A DNA stretch of 64,000 nt, taken from Actinomadura sp. NAK00032 (GTDB taxonomy: Bacteria; Actinomycetota; Actinomycetes; Streptosporangiales; Streptosporangiaceae). The position numbers and the translations under genes are program-made. Every line of letters begins with the position of its first letter. The stretch's first letter is position 1. Below are positions 44,403-53,980 of this stretch, in pieces. A model generated the notes under the pieces. That model made no database searches and was not told the DNA's origin. It worked only from the letters and a program-made list of their open reading frames with translations. Location of the stretch: assembly GCF_013364275.1 (NCBI RefSeq), contig NZ_CP054932.1, positions 3,100,001 to 3,164,000 of the forward strand. Reading direction: 5' to 3'.

Positions 44403-45562
44403 GTCCCGGCCCTCAGCGTCTCGCGGAGCCGGGCGACGGCGGCGGGCAGCACGCCGAGGAAGCGGTCGACGTCCGCGGCGGCGACGCCGCGCGGCAGCGA
44501 TACCCGGACGTTCCCATGGGTGAGCACCCCCATCGCCTCCAGCACGTGACTGGGACGCAGCGTATCCGCCGTGCACGAGCTCCCGGAGGAAACCGCGAAA
44601 CCCAGCCGGTCCAGTTCGGTCAGCAGCGCCTCGCCCTCGACGTACAGGCACGAGAACGTCACCAGGTGCGGCAGCCGCCGGACCGGGTCGCCGACCACCT
44701 CCACGTCGGGGACGCTCCGCGCCACCTCCGCGCGGATGCGGTCCACCAGCGCCGAGACGCGCGGCGCGTCCGCCGCCATGTCCGCACGGTACGCCTCCAG
44801 CGCGGCCGCCGCCGCCGCGATGGCGGGAACGTTCTCGAACCCGGGGACGCGGCGGCCCTCCCGCTCGTCCGCCGGCAGCGGGGAGCGCCACCGGGTGCCC
44901 TTGCGGACGGCGAGCACGCCGACGCCCGCGGGGCCGCCCCACTTGTGCGCGCTGCCCGCGAGGAACGACCAGCCGGGCGGGACGTCCGCCCGGCCGAGCG
45001 ACTGGGCGGCGTCCACGAACAGCGGCACCCCGGCGGCGCGGCACGCCTCCGCCGCCTCGGCGACCGGCTGCACGGTGCCGACCTCGTGGTTGGCCGACTG
45101 CAGGCACGCGAGCGCGGTGTCGGGGCGCAGCGCCGCGGCGAACTCCTCCGGGTCGACGCGCCCGGCGCGGTCGACGCCGACGACGGTCACCTCGCCGCCG
45201 CCGCGCTCGTGCTCCTCGGCGGCGTGCAGCACGCTGGAGTGCTCCACGGCGCCCACCACGAGGTGCCGCCCGGCGCGCCGGCGCGCCTGGAGCCCCCCGA
45301 GGACCGCCAGGTGCACCGCCTGGGTGCCCGACGACGTGAACGACACCTCGTCCGGACGCGCGCCGAGCACGCCCGCGACACGCGCGCGGGCACGGTCGAG
45401 CAGCAGCCGGGTGGCGCGCGCCGGCCCGTACAGCCGCGCGGGGTCGGCCCAGCCCGCGTCCAGCGCCTCCAGGAGCGCGGCCCGGCCCGCCGGGTGCGGC
45501 GCCTCGGTGGACGCGGCGTCGAAGTACCCGGACGGAGCGCCCGCCGTGCTCGTATCGGCCAC
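44399..45562 (-). CDS. cysteine desulfurase (NifS/IscS-like)
   Basis: A 387-residue PLP enzyme of aminotransferase class V. The cofactor lysine is K207 in AGSAHKWGGP, and the sulphur-accepting cysteine is C330 in SSGSSCTADTLRPSHVL. It should draw sulphur from cysteine, and the nearby TusA-like protein is the probable acceptor. ErpA is encoded a little further upstream on the other strand. The set suggests a sulphur-relay route for tRNA or cofactor thiolation. Confidence 0.92.
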   Translation of the reverse strand: MADTSTAGAPSGYFDAASTEAPHPAGRAALLEALDAGWADPARLYGPARATRLLLDRARARVAGVLGARPDEVSFTSSGTQAVHLAVLGGLQARRRAGRHLVVGAVEHSSVLHAAEEHERGGGEVTVVGVDRAGRVDPEEFAAALRPDTALACLQSANHEVGTVQPVAEAAEACRAAGVPLFVDAAQSLGRADVPPGWSFLAGSAHKWGGPAGVGVLAVRKGTRWRSPLPADEREGRRVPGFENVPAIAAAAAALEAYRADMAADAPRVSALVDRIRAEVARSVPDVEVVGDPVRRLPHLVTFSCLYVEGEALLTELDRLGFAVSSGSSCTADTLRPSHVLEAMGVLTHGNVRVSLPRGVAAADVDRFLGVLPAAVARLRETLRAGT

Positions 45563-45689
45563 GGTGAAACACTAACCGGGCACCCGATCGGGGGTTCCGG
45601 CGACCCTCGCGCTAGGGTGTCCACCACACGTGTAAACAGTGATCTCACCCGCCCGGCCGACCGGGCTTCATCCGTGGGGAAGGCATTCC

Positions 45690-46502
45690 GTGAGTCCGAC
45701 CCGCTCTAGGGAGCGGCGTACGCCTGTGCGCAGTCGCCGCGCATTGAAAAGCGCCGGTGCGCTAGGGCTGCTGGCGCTCGCCGCCACCGGCTGCAGTGGT
45801 TCCCGGCTGGGCCTGCCCGAGCCGATCAGCGTTCAAGGCGAGCGCATGCTGCACCTGTGGCAGGGCTCCTGGATCGCGGCGTTCGCGGTCGGGGCCGTCG
45901 TCTGGGGCCTGATCATCTGGGCGATTCTGTTCCACCGCAAGCGCTCCGACGACCTGCCGCCGCAGGTCCGCTACAACATGCCGATCGAGATCCTCTATAC
46001 GGCGGTCCCGTTCGTCATCATCGCGGTCCTGTTCTACTTCACCGCACGCGACGAGAACTTCGTCGAGAAGACCACCGACAATCCCGCGGTGGTCGTCGAC
46101 GTGACGGCGTACCAGTGGAGCTGGCAGTTCGACTACAAGGAGAGCGGCAAGACCGTCGCCACCGTCACCGGCGTGCCGGTGGCCCCCAACGGGCCCGCTC
46201 CGGGCAAGCCGGTCATGACGATCCCCGCCGGCAAGACCGTCCGGGTGAAGCTGCACTCCAACGACGTCATCCACTCGTTCTGGGTCCCCGCGCTGATCTA
46301 CAAGAAGGACGTCATGCCGGGGTACACCAACGAGTTCGAGTTCACGGCGAACAAGCTCGGCACCTATGAGGGCCGCTGCGCCGAACTCTGCGGCGTCGAC
46401 CACAGCAAGATGCTGTTCCAGCTGCGTGTCGTGACGCCGGAGCAGTACGACAAGTTCATCGCAGATTCGAAGCAAGCACTGGCCGCGGGAGGTGGGAAGT
46501 GA
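45690..46502 (+). CDS. ctaC: cytochrome c oxidase subunit II
   Basis: A 270-residue lipoprotein-type subunit II. The lipobox cysteine is C35 (LAATGC), two membrane helices follow, and the periplasmic cupredoxin domain carries the CuA site in [15 protein letters not shown]. It takes electrons from cytochrome c of the bcc complex. The GTG at 45690 is preceded by GGGGAAGG. The next gene overlaps it by four bases. Confidence 0.96.
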   Translation: MSPTRSRERRTPVRSRRALKSAGALGLLALAATGCSGSRLGLPEPISVQGERMLHLWQGSWIAAFAVGAVVWGLIIWAILFHRKRSDDLPPQVRYNMPIEILYTAVPFVIIAVLFYFTARDENFVEKTTDNPAVVVDVTAYQWSWQFDYKESGKTVATVTGVPVAPNGPAPGKPVMTIPAGKTVRVKLHSNDVIHSFWVPALIYKKDVMPGYTNEFEFTANKLGTYEGRCAELCGVDHSKMLFQLRVVTPEQYDKFIADSKQALAAGGGK

Positions 46503-48166
46503 CCGCGACGAGTCACGCCCCGAGCGCGCCGATCGCCGCGCCGCGGACGAGCAAGGGGCGCCTCATCGCCTCCTGGATGTCGTCCACCGACCACAAGGTG
46601 ATCGGCTACCTCTACCTGATCACCTCGTTCTTCATGTTCCTGTTCGGCGGCGTGCTCGCGCTGCTCATCCGCGCCGAGCTGTTCGAGCCGGGACTGCAGG
46701 TCGTCAGCAACGAGCAGTACAACCAGCTGTTCACCATGCACGGCACGATCATGCTGCTGATGTTCGCGACGCCGCTGTTCGCGGGCTTCACCAACGTGAT
46801 CATGCCGCTGCAGATCGGCGCCCCGGACGTGGCGTTCCCGCGGCTGAACATGCTGGCGTACTGGCTGTTCCTGTTCGGCAGCCTGATCGTCATCGCGGGC
46901 TTCCTGACCCCGGGCGGCGCGGCCAGCTTCGGATGGTTCGCCTACGCCCCGCTGTCGGACGCGGTCCGCTCGCCGGGCATCGGCGGCGACATGTGGGTGA
47001 TGGGCCTGGCGATGTCGGGTTTCGGCACCATCATGGGCGCGGTCAACTTCATCACCACGATCCTGTGCATGCGCGCGCCGGGCATGACGATGTTCCGGAT
47101 GCCGATCTTCACCTGGAACGTCCTGCTGACCTCCATCCTGGTCCTGCTGGCGTTCCCGGTCCTCGCCGCCGCGCTGCTGGCCCTGGAGGCCGACCGCAAG
47201 CTGGGCGCGCACATCTTCGACGCCGCGCACGGCGGCGCGCTGCTATGGCAGCACCTGTTCTGGTTCTTCGGGCATCCGGAGGTCTACATCATCGCGTTGC
47301 CCTTCTTCGGCATCGTGACGGAGATCCTCCCGGTGTTCAGCCGCAAGCCGGTCTTCGGCTACATCGGCCTGGTCTTCGCGACCATCAGCATCACCGGCCT
47401 CTCCATCACGGTGTGGGCGCACCACATGTTCGTGACCGGCCAGGTCCTGCTGCCGTTCTTCTCCTTCATGTCGTTCCTCATCGCCGTGCCCACGGGGGTG
47501 AAGTTCTTCAACTGGGTGGGGACGATCTGGCGAGGACAACTGACGTTCGAATCGCCGATGCTGTGGTCGCTGGGCTTCCTGGTGACGTTCCTGTTCGGCG
47601 GTCTGACCGGCGTCATCCTGGCGTCCCCGCCGATGGACTTCCAGCTGTCGGACTCCTACTTCGTGGTGGCGCACTTCCACTACGTCGTCTTCGGCACCGT
47701 GGTGTTCGCGATGTTCGCGGGCTTCTACTTCTGGTGGCCGAAGTGGACCGGCAAGATGCTCAACGACAAGCTCGGCCACGTGCACTTCTGGCTGCTGTTC
47801 ATCGGCTTCCACGGCACGTTCCTCGTGCAGCACTGGCTGGGTGCGGCGGGCATGCCGCGCCGGTACGCCGACTACGCCGCCGAGTTCCACGGGCTGAACG
47901 AGATCTCGACGATCTTCTCGTTCATCCTGGGCGCCTCGATGCTGCCGTTCTTCTACAACGTCTACATCACGTGGAAGAAGGGCAAGAAGGTCGAGGTCGA
48001 CGACCCGTGGGGCTACGCCAACTCGCTGGAGTGGGCGACGTCCTGCCCGCCGCCGCGGCACAACTTCAACTCGATCCCGAAGATCCGTTCCGAGCGGCCG
48101 GCGTTCGACCTGCACCACCCGCACGTGGGTGCCAAGGGCGAGCTCGCCGGGGCGAAGGGGGAGTAG
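46499..48166 (+). CDS. ctaD: cytochrome c oxidase subunit I
   Basis: A 555-residue 12-helix haem-copper oxidase core subunit. Haem a and a3/CuB ligands are present: [30 protein letters not shown] and VAHFHYV. The helix VI tyrosine of A-type oxidases is in GHPEVY. It reduces oxygen and pumps protons. It starts with a GTGA overlap with ctaC and is followed by ctaF after 3 bases. Confidence 0.98.
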   Translation: MTATSHAPSAPIAAPRTSKGRLIASWMSSTDHKVIGYLYLITSFFMFLFGGVLALLIRAELFEPGLQVVSNEQYNQLFTMHGTIMLLMFATPLFAGFTNVIMPLQIGAPDVAFPRLNMLAYWLFLFGSLIVIAGFLTPGGAASFGWFAYAPLSDAVRSPGIGGDMWVMGLAMSGFGTIMGAVNFITTILCMRAPGMTMFRMPIFTWNVLLTSILVLLAFPVLAAALLALEADRKLGAHIFDAAHGGALLWQHLFWFFGHPEVYIIALPFFGIVTEILPVFSRKPVFGYIGLVFATISITGLSITVWAHHMFVTGQVLLPFFSFMSFLIAVPTGVKFFNWVGTIWRGQLTFESPMLWSLGFLVTFLFGGLTGVILASPPMDFQLSDSYFVVAHFHYVVFGTVVFAMFAGFYFWWPKWTGKMLNDKLGHVHFWLLFIGFHGTFLVQHWLGAAGMPRRYADYAAEFHGLNEISTIFSFILGASMLPFFYNVYITWKKGKKVEVDDPWGYANSLEWATSCPPPRHNFNSIPKIRSERPAFDLHHPHVGAKGELAGAKGE

Positions 48167-48169
48167 CCG

Positions 48170-48580
48170 ATGCGCGTCCAGGCGTTCATGTTCTACGGCT
48201 GCGCGGTCTTCTTCCTCGCGACCGACGTCGTGTACTGGCTCTGGTCCAAGGACTGGACGGGCACGACGGCGCTCGGCCTCGCGGTCGGCCTCGCCGGGCT
48301 GATCGGTTTCTACGTCCACTTCACGATCCGCCGCCTGGAGCGGGCGAACTCGGGCCCGCTGTTCGAGGACGACCCGCAGGGCGAGATCGCGGACGCGGCC
48401 GGTGAGCTGGGCTTCTTCAGCCCGCACAGCTGGTGGCCGCTGTGGGTCGCGCTGTCGGCCTCGGCGGTGGCGCTCGGCATCGTGTTCGGCTGGTGGCTGG
48501 TGATCCTCGGCGTGGCCAGCGCGATCCTGACCACCATCGGTCTCGTCTTCGAGTACTACCGGGGTCATTTCGCCCACTAG
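48170..48580 (+). CDS. ctaF: cytochrome c oxidase subunit IV
   Basis: A 136-residue membrane subunit with four hydrophobic segments, specific to actinobacterial aa3 oxidases. It has the family opening MRVQAFMFYG and the loop EDDPQGEIADAAGELGFFSPHSWWP (shown here only as a landmark). It lies immediately after ctaD, and a strong terminator follows. Confidence 0.93.
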   Translation: MRVQAFMFYGCAVFFLATDVVYWLWSKDWTGTTALGLAVGLAGLIGFYVHFTIRRLERANSGPLFEDDPQGEIADAAGELGFFSPHSWWPLWVALSASAVALGIVFGWWLVILGVASAILTTIGLVFEYYRGHFAH

Positions 48581-48601
48581 TCGGTAAAAGACTCCCATCG
48601 G

Positions 48602-48638
48602 GGGCCGGTGTCCGCTTTTTAGCGGGTACCGGCCCTTT
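48602..48638 (+). terminator. intrinsic terminator after ctaCDF
   Basis: GGGCCGGTGTCCGC and GCGGGTACCGGCCC pair at 12 of 14 positions around TTTTTA, followed by TTTC. It lies 22 bases after the ctaF stop. Confidence 0.75.
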
Positions 48639-48715
48639 CACATACTGGGCGCCGTTCCAGCCACCGGGCTGGGCAAGGCGGACCGATCGCCCAGGAGGAC
48701 GACCGGGGGGTCCAC

Positions 48716-50002
48716 ATGCGGGTGGGTGGCTCAGGACCGGGGGAGCGGGGCCGGCGCACTGCCGCCGTGCTCGTCGGCGCGAGCGTCGTGGCGGGGGCCG
48801 CGGCGTGCTCGGGCGGCGAGCCGGAGGCCGCGGACGCGGTACGGCTCGCGGTCTCACCGGTGAGCGGCGGCGGCAAGCTCAAGCCGGACAGCCAGATCGA
48901 CGTCCGGGCGCACAGCGGCACGATCGAGAGCGTCACGGTGTCGACCGGGAAGGGCGATGTCGAGGGGGACCTCAGCGCCGACCGGACGCAGTGGCGGTCG
49001 CGCTGGTCGCTGGAGCCGGGGAAGACCTACACGGTCGCCGCGACGGCGCTCGGCGAGGACGGCCGGACCCGCACGGTGTCCAGCCGCTTCACCACGGCCG
49101 AGGCCGCCAAGACGAACGGCGTGACGGTCGAGGCGCCCTACAACAAGGAGACGGTCGGGGTCGGCATCCCGATCATCATGAACTTCGAGGAGCCGGTGAA
49201 GGACCGGGCGGCGGTCGAGCGGGCGCTGGAGGTCACGGCGGACCGGACCGTCGAGGGCGCCTGGCACTGGTTCGGCGACCAGCAGGTCGTGTTCCGCACC
49301 AAGCAGTACTGGCCCGCCCACACGAACGTGAGGTTCCGGGCGCACCTGGCCGGCGTGCGCACCGGCGGGGACGTCTACGGCGGCAAGAACTACGCCGTCG
49401 ACTTCAAGATCGGCGATTCGCACGTGTCCACCGCGGGCGAGGACAGCCACAAGATGGTCGTCAAGGTCAACGGCAAGAAGGTCAAGACCATCCCGACCAG
49501 CATGGGCCGCGGCGGGTCCCGCAAGTACACCACCACCAACGGCGTCCACCTGACGATGGCCAAGGAGGACCCCACCGTCATGACGTCGGAGTGGATGGGC
49601 GTCAGCCCCGGAAGCCCCGGCGGCTACAGCCTGACCGTGTACAAGGCCGTGCGCATCTCCAACAGCGGCGAGTACGTGCACAGCGCGCCGTGGTCGGTCG
49701 GCTCCCAGGGGAGCGAGAACGTCAGCCACGGGTGCATCAACATCAGCCCGTCCAACGCCAAGTGGTTCTACAACCTCAGCTACCGCGGCGACCCGGTCGA
49801 GGTGACGGGCACCAGCCGGAAGCTGGAGCCCGACAACGGCTGGGGCTTCTGGCAGGTCGGCTGGAACGACTGGGTGAAGGGCGGCGCGCTGAAGCGGCCG
49901 GTGACGACCGCGCCGCGCCCTGACGCGGCGACCCTGTCCGCGCGGCAGGGGCAGGGCTCGCAGCAGAAGGCGCCGCAGAAGCAGGGCGCCGAGGGGAACT
50001 GA
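48716..50002 (+). CDS. L,D-transpeptidase (YkuD domain) lipoprotein
   Basis: A 428-residue cell-wall enzyme. A lipobox near residue 31 (GAAACSGG) anchors it outside the membrane. Two Ig-like domains (about 45-125 and 125-240) precede the YkuD catalytic domain, whose active cysteine C340 lies in HSAPWSVGSQG followed by SHGCINIS. Such enzymes form 3-3 cross-links in peptidoglycan. The Gln/Ala-rich tail is disordered. It is related to mycobacterial LdtMt2-type enzymes, and its neighbourhood is rich in wall hydrolases. Confidence 0.93.
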   Translation: MRVGGSGPGERGRRTAAVLVGASVVAGAAACSGGEPEAADAVRLAVSPVSGGGKLKPDSQIDVRAHSGTIESVTVSTGKGDVEGDLSADRTQWRSRWSLEPGKTYTVAATALGEDGRTRTVSSRFTTAEAAKTNGVTVEAPYNKETVGVGIPIIMNFEEPVKDRAAVERALEVTADRTVEGAWHWFGDQQVVFRTKQYWPAHTNVRFRAHLAGVRTGGDVYGGKNYAVDFKIGDSHVSTAGEDSHKMVVKVNGKKVKTIPTSMGRGGSRKYTTTNGVHLTMAKEDPTVMTSEWMGVSPGSPGGYSLTVYKAVRISNSGEYVHSAPWSVGSQGSENVSHGCINISPSNAKWFYNLSYRGDPVEVTGTSRKLEPDNGWGFWQVGWNDWVKGGALKRPVTTAPRPDAATLSARQGQGSQQKAPQKQGAEGN

Positions 50003-50009
50003 CGCCCGC

Positions 50010-51470
50010 TCAGCGCAGCGGAGGCGGGACCGGGACGCGGTTCATCCGGGCCCAGTCGCGGGCCATCGCGATCCGGTCCGGCCCCGCCGGGTGCGTCATC
50101 CACAGGAGGCGCTCCAGGGCGTCGGGGCTCAGATCGGAGATGTTGCGCACCGACAGCTCGTGCTGCATCGACACGAACGTCGCCGGGTCGCGGGTGAGCT
50201 GGAGGGCGTGCGCGTCCGCGCGGGCCTCGATGCGCCGGCTGACCAGGTTCTGGACGGGGGCGGAGACCTGCGTCCCGGCGGCGACGAGCGCGAGCACCAG
50301 CGCGACGGTGCGCGGGTCCGCCGCCGCCCGCCCGCGGGAGGCGGCCCCGGGCGGGCCGCCGGGATCGACCCCGGCACGCCGCAGGAGCCGCGGAGAGGTC
50401 ATCAGGAGGTACAGCAGGCACAGCGCCCCGGCCACGCCCAGCGCGCCCACCAGCGTGCCCCACAGGACGTCACGGCGCTTCGCGTGGCCGAGCTCGTGCC
50501 CGACGATCGACTCGATCCGCGGGCGCGGCGACTTCAGCAGCGTGTCGTATAGGACGATCCGCCGCGTGGAGCCGAACCCCGACACGTAGGCGTTCAGCGA
50601 CGTCGTCCGCCGGGAGGCGTCGGCGACCAGGACGTCCTTCACCGGCACACCGTCCCGCTTCGCCATCGCGAGCAGGTCGCTGCGCAGCTGCCCCTGCGGC
50701 AGCGAGTGGAACTTGTTGAAGACCGGCTCGACGGCGATCGGGTAGATGAACGACACGAGCACGACGAGCGCGAACCCGCCGGCGGCGGCGCCCGTCCACC
50801 AGTAGCGCGGGAACCGGCGCACCACCGCGTACAGGAGCAGCAGCGCGACCGTGTAGATGACGCAGGTGACGCCGAGGGACTTCAGCTGGTCGACCAGCCA
50901 CGCGGGCCAGCTCTGCGTCGACAGCCCGTACCGGCGCAGCACCGACTCGCCCCAGATGTCGAACGGCAGCCCGGCGACGCGCAGCACGGCGACGAGCACG
51001 ACCGCCGCGAGCGCGATCTTGAGGGGACGGCGCCGGGTGCGGGCGGTGACCCGGCCGACGAGGCGCGCGCCGAGCGGGGTGAGGCCGAGCACGAGGACCA
51101 CCGCGAGCCCCACCAGCAGCCCCGCGTAGGCGGGCGGGTTCACGGCCGAGTCGAACGCCCTGGACCGCGCGATCTCGGCGGGGGAGAAGTCGAGCGCCGG
51201 GTCGGCCCGCACATGCCCGCCGGGCACGTGCCCCGGCAGCGGGTTCCACGGCGTGGTCAGCGCGAGCACGGCCGCCACGGCCGCGAACAGCACCAGAGCG
51301 GCGACCCCCGCCGCGACCCGAGCCCCCCGCATCCCGGCCCCGGCCGAGTCCCGCTCAACGCGGCTCCCCGCCACCTCAACGGCCCCCACGCCCCCCGCCT
51401 CGCTTCGCTCACTCGTGTCTTCTGTGGGGGGTCGACCCCCCACGCCCCCCGCTTCGCTTCGCTCACTCAT
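50010..51470 (-). CDS. Ste24-like M48 membrane zinc metalloprotease
   Basis: A 486-residue polytopic M48 peptidase. Several hydrophobic helices precede the zinc motif HELGH (in IESIVGHELGHAKRRD), and the third ligand is in RRIEARADAHALQL. It resembles CAAX-type Ste24 proteases. The ATG at 51470 overlaps the stop of the upstream peptidase gene by four bases. The first 46 residues contain two copies of SERSEAGGVG encoded by a G6/C6 hairpin repeat region, and the family similarity starts only near MRGARVAAG (51332). The N-terminus is thus repeat-derived. Confidence 0.85.
   Translation of the reverse strand: MSERSEAGGVGGRPPTEDTSERSEAGGVGAVEVAGSRVERDSAGAGMRGARVAAGVAALVLFAAVAAVLALTTPWNPLPGHVPGGHVRADPALDFSPAEIARSRAFDSAVNPPAYAGLLVGLAVVLVLGLTPLGARLVGRVTARTRRRPLKIALAAVVLVAVLRVAGLPFDIWGESVLRRYGLSTQSWPAWLVDQLKSLGVTCVIYTVALLLLYAVVRRFPRYWWTGAAAGGFALVVLVSFIYPIAVEPVFNKFHSLPQGQLRSDLLAMAKRDGVPVKDVLVADASRRTTSLNAYVSGFGSTRRIVLYDTLLKSPRPRIESIVGHELGHAKRRDVLWGTLVGALGVAGALCLLYLLMTSPRLLRRAGVDPGGPPGAASRGRAAADPRTVALVLALVAAGTQVSAPVQNLVSRRIEARADAHALQLTRDPATFVSMQHELSVRNISDLSPDALERLLWMTHPAGPDRIAMARDWARMNRVPVPPPLR
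51424..51443. repeat. G6/C6 hairpin repeat inside the M48 gene start
   Basis: GTGGGGGG and CCCCCCAC form a perfect 8-base stem with a TCGA loop. It is flanked by two near-identical stretches with CTCGCTTCGCTCACTC (51400-51415) and CGCTTCGCTCACTC (51455-51468). Read on the minus strand these encode the duplicated SERSEAGGVG peptide. Confidence 0.7.
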
Positions 51471-52786
51471 GCGAGCTCCTTCTTCACGTAATCGCGCCAC
51501 AGGGCGGTGAAGCGGTCCCGGGTGAGGCCGAGCACGTCGCGCAGCGCGGCGGCCTCCGGGACGCGCCCGGCGGCCCGGTAGAGCCGGACGAGCGTCGCCT
51601 CACCGTACCGGTCGGCGACCATCCGGCAGGCGAGCCAGGACTCCTGGTAGGCCTGGGAGAGCCGCGGGGAGCCGCCCGCGAAGGCGGCCGGCGCCGGGAG
51701 GGCGGCGGGCAGCCGCCCGGCGGCGACCTCGCGGCGCAGCTCGCCGGCCGCCGACCGGACGCCGATCTTGACGCGCCGGTAGCCGACGTAGTCGGCGAAG
51801 CCCTCGATCAGCCACAGCGGGGTCCGCCGGTCCCGGGCGCCGCCGGTGGCGACATGGGTCAACTCGTGCGTGAGGACGACGTCGCGCCCGAGGCCGTTGA
51901 GGCGGCCGAAGGTGCCGGGGGAGACGATGACGCGGTCCTCGCCGCGGCCGGTGCCGCCCGCCGGCGCGACCGTGGCGAGCGCGGCGATCTCGCCGAGGCT
52001 CTGCCCGGGGCCCGCGAGCGCGGACGCCAGGCCCGCGTCGGCGGGGACCAGTGCGACGACCCGCTGCGCCCAGCCGCGGCCGACGACGCCGGTGACGACC
52101 GGTACGGCGGCGTCCAGGCGGGCGGCGATGCCGTCGAGGCCCGTCGTGTCGCCGATGACGAGGCTGCTGCGGCCCTTGACCACGGTGAGGGGCCCGCCGT
52201 CCCAGATGTCGGCGTCGTCGGTGAGGCCGTGGGACGTCCCGTCCCCGGCGATCGTCCAGGTGCCGGAGCCCGGGGCCATCGCGAGGTAGCGGGTGCGGGC
52301 GACGTGGCCCTTGTCGAAGCCCCGCAGCCGGTAGCGCACCTCCACGCGGAGGACGGCGCCGTCCTCGGCCGCGGCCTGGACGTTGACGGCGCGCTCCTCC
52401 CAGCCTTCGAGGGGCAGCCGGCGGAGGTTGTCGTACATGCGGGACTGGGCGTCCTGGAACGTCCTGGGCGCCTCCCCGACGGTGGCGAGGAAGGCGAAGC
52501 GGTCGCCGGTCCGCACGGCCCGGGCGCGGTTGGCGAGGACGGTCCCGGCGGCGTCGAGGCTGAAGGGCCCGGCCGCGCGCGACCCGCCGCCGCGGGCCGC
52601 GCGGGCCGCCGGTGCCGCGCCGGCGCCGGCCCGCGCGCCGAGGAGGGCGCCGCCGCCCGCGAGCAGCGCGGCGGTCCCGCCCGCGCCGAGGACCAGGGCC
52701 CTGCGCCGCGTGACGGGACCGCCGCGCCGCGAGGCGTCCCGCTCGGGGGCGTCCCGCTCCGGGTCGTGGTCCCGAGCGTCCTCCAT
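51467..52786 (-). CDS. secreted or anchored HExxH zinc metallopeptidase-like protein
   Basis: A 439-residue protein with a possible Tat signal (TRRRALVLGAGGTAALLAGG). The C-terminal half has a gluzincin site: HELTH in VLTHELTHVATGG, and the third ligand in WLIEGFADYVGYR. It resembles the peptidase MA-like group of actinobacterial lipoproteins. The N-terminal half (residues 75-290) looks like a substrate-binding or NTF2-type region. The downstream M48 protease gene overlaps its stop, so the two membrane/secreted proteases are co-translated. The substrate is unknown. Confidence 0.8.
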   Translation of the reverse strand: MEDARDHDPERDAPERDASRRGGPVTRRRALVLGAGGTAALLAGGGALLGARAGAGAAPAARAARGGGSRAAGPFSLDAAGTVLANRARAVRTGDRFAFLATVGEAPRTFQDAQSRMYDNLRRLPLEGWEERAVNVQAAAEDGAVLRVEVRYRLRGFDKGHVARTRYLAMAPGSGTWTIAGDGTSHGLTDDADIWDGGPLTVVKGRSSLVIGDTTGLDGIAARLDAAVPVVTGVVGRGWAQRVVALVPADAGLASALAGPGQSLGEIAALATVAPAGGTGRGEDRVIVSPGTFGRLNGLGRDVVLTHELTHVATGGARDRRTPLWLIEGFADYVGYRRVKIGVRSAAGELRREVAAGRLPAALPAPAAFAGGSPRLSQAYQESWLACRMVADRYGEATLVRLYRAAGRVPEAAALRDVLGLTRDRFTALWRDYVKKELA

Positions 52787-52825
52787 GCGCGCGATCCTAT
52801 GCAGCCCGCGCCGCCGGGGAGGCCG

Positions 52826-53671
52826 TCACGACTTGTAGTCGGGGTATCCGTAGCCGACGATGTCACTGGCCGAGCGCACCTTGACCTGGACGGCGTTGCC
52901 GGTGTTGCCCTCGACGGTCTGGACGGTGCCCTCGCCGGCCTTCTTGATCACCATGCCGACGTGCCGGATGTCGGTGACCTTCTTGCCGCCGTCCCAGGCG
53001 AAGAAGACGATCGCGCCCGGCCTGGGCTCGGTGCCCCAGCGGCCGTGCTCCTGGAACCAGCGGGCGTGGGCGACCGTCCAGGCGTCGCTGCCGATCTGGT
53101 CGGTGAAGCCGATCTGCTCGCCGACCCAGGAGACGAACATGTCGCACCAGTTCGCGTCGCTGTAGCCGCCGAGGGAGCCGCCGTCGCGGGCGAGGGTCTG
53201 CTGCGCGCGGGACGTGCTCATGTACCACTGCTGGAACTTGGTCTCGCCGCCGCCGTCCTCCTTGACGCCGACCTGGGACCGGGCGAGTTCGATGGCCTGC
53301 GCGGCGGTGGGACGCGAGGCCGAGGCCCGCTTCCCGGCGGCGGCCGGCTCCGGCTCGGCCTTCGCGCTCTTGCCGGGGGACGGCGCGGACGGCTTCGGCG
53401 TCGTGGCCGCCTTGCTCCGCCCGCGCTTGGAGGCGTCCTTGGACGAGTTTCCGGACGAGCCCTTGTCCGCCTTCTTGGCGACGGCGGCGTCGGCCGCCGT
53501 GGTCGCCGCGGGGGCGGAGCCGAACGGCAGGACGGACGCCTGGGCGGTCACCGCGGCGGTGCCGAGTACGGCGGCGCCGACGAGGACGCCGCCGGTCGTC
53601 CGCCACGGGAGGGAAAGAGGGCTCGCCTTGCGGTGCTTGCCCGGGATCTTCTTGCGATGTGCGCCTGGCAC
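52826..53671 (-). CDS. secreted CHAP-domain peptidoglycan hydrolase
   Basis: A 281-residue exported protein. A basic N-terminus and hydrophobic segment (residues 24-45) are followed by a Lys/Ser/Pro-rich linker to about residue 120 and a CHAP domain with the catalytic pair C176 (ANWCDMF) and H237 (DIRHVGM), plus E254/N256 in VEGNT. It should cut peptidoglycan stem peptides or amide bonds. The GTG at 53671 has an AGGAGAC ribosome site. Two tandem c-di-AMP riboswitch-like structures precede it on the same strand, tying its expression to cell-wall and osmotic signalling. Confidence 0.9.
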   Translation of the reverse strand: MPGAHRKKIPGKHRKASPLSLPWRTTGGVLVGAAVLGTAAVTAQASVLPFGSAPAATTAADAAVAKKADKGSSGNSSKDASKRGRSKAATTPKPSAPSPGKSAKAEPEPAAAGKRASASRPTAAQAIELARSQVGVKEDGGGETKFQQWYMSTSRAQQTLARDGGSLGGYSDANWCDMFVSWVGEQIGFTDQIGSDAWTVAHARWFQEHGRWGTEPRPGAIVFFAWDGGKKVTDIRHVGMVIKKAGEGTVQTVEGNTGNAVQVKVRSASDIVGYGYPDYKS

Positions 53672-53694
53672 GGGGGGTCTCCTCGACTTCCATG

Positions 53695-53840
53695 CCGCCT
53701 ACCGGGTTAGCTGACGGGTTCGGGCGTGGAAGCCGCCCTACGGCCGCCCTTGGGCAGGCCGATTCACCCCGATGTGAAGGGACTGGATGGGTCCCCGGCT
53801 CCGCGTCCGGCGCGCTGGCGCGGCCGCGGACTCGGCGGTG
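53695..53840 (-). promoter_or_regulatory. c-di-AMP riboswitch (ydaO/yuaA type), proximal copy
   Basis: On the minus strand the conserved blocks occur in consensus order: GCCGAGTCCGCGG, CGGAGCCGGGGACCC, GGGGTGAATCGG, CCGTAGGG, GCCCGAACCCGTCAGCTAACC, and GGTAGGCGG. The closing P1 helix pairs CCGCC with GGCGG. The element ends about 14 bases before the ribosome site of the CHAP gene, so it could control either elongation or ribosome access. In Actinobacteria this class precedes cell-wall hydrolase genes and is usually shut off by c-di-AMP. Confidence 0.88.
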
Positions 53841-53861
53841 GCGTGCCCGTTGCGGGCACGC
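53841..53861 (-). other. hairpin just upstream of the proximal riboswitch
   Basis: GCGTGCCCG (53841-53849) and CGGGCACGC (53853-53861) form a perfect 9-base stem with a 3-base loop, abutting the 5' end of the proximal aptamer. Confidence 0.5.
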
Positions 53862-53914
53862 CGGTTCGGATGGGGAGCGCTCGGCGGGCGGGGCCCGCGG
53901 AGCGCAGGGGGTCC

Positions 53915-53945
53915 GGGCGTGGCCGCATGATGGGCGGCCACGCCC
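53915..53945 (-). terminator. hairpin between the two riboswitch copies
   Basis: GGGCGTGGCCGC (53915-53926) and GCGGCCACGCCC (53934-53945) pair perfectly over 12 bases with a 7-base loop. On the minus strand it follows the distal aptamer by 36 bases, a suitable place for an attenuator. There is no T tract. Confidence 0.5.
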
Positions 53946-53980
53946 AGGCAACGCTGCGGAATCTCTCCTTCGCTCTTCCA

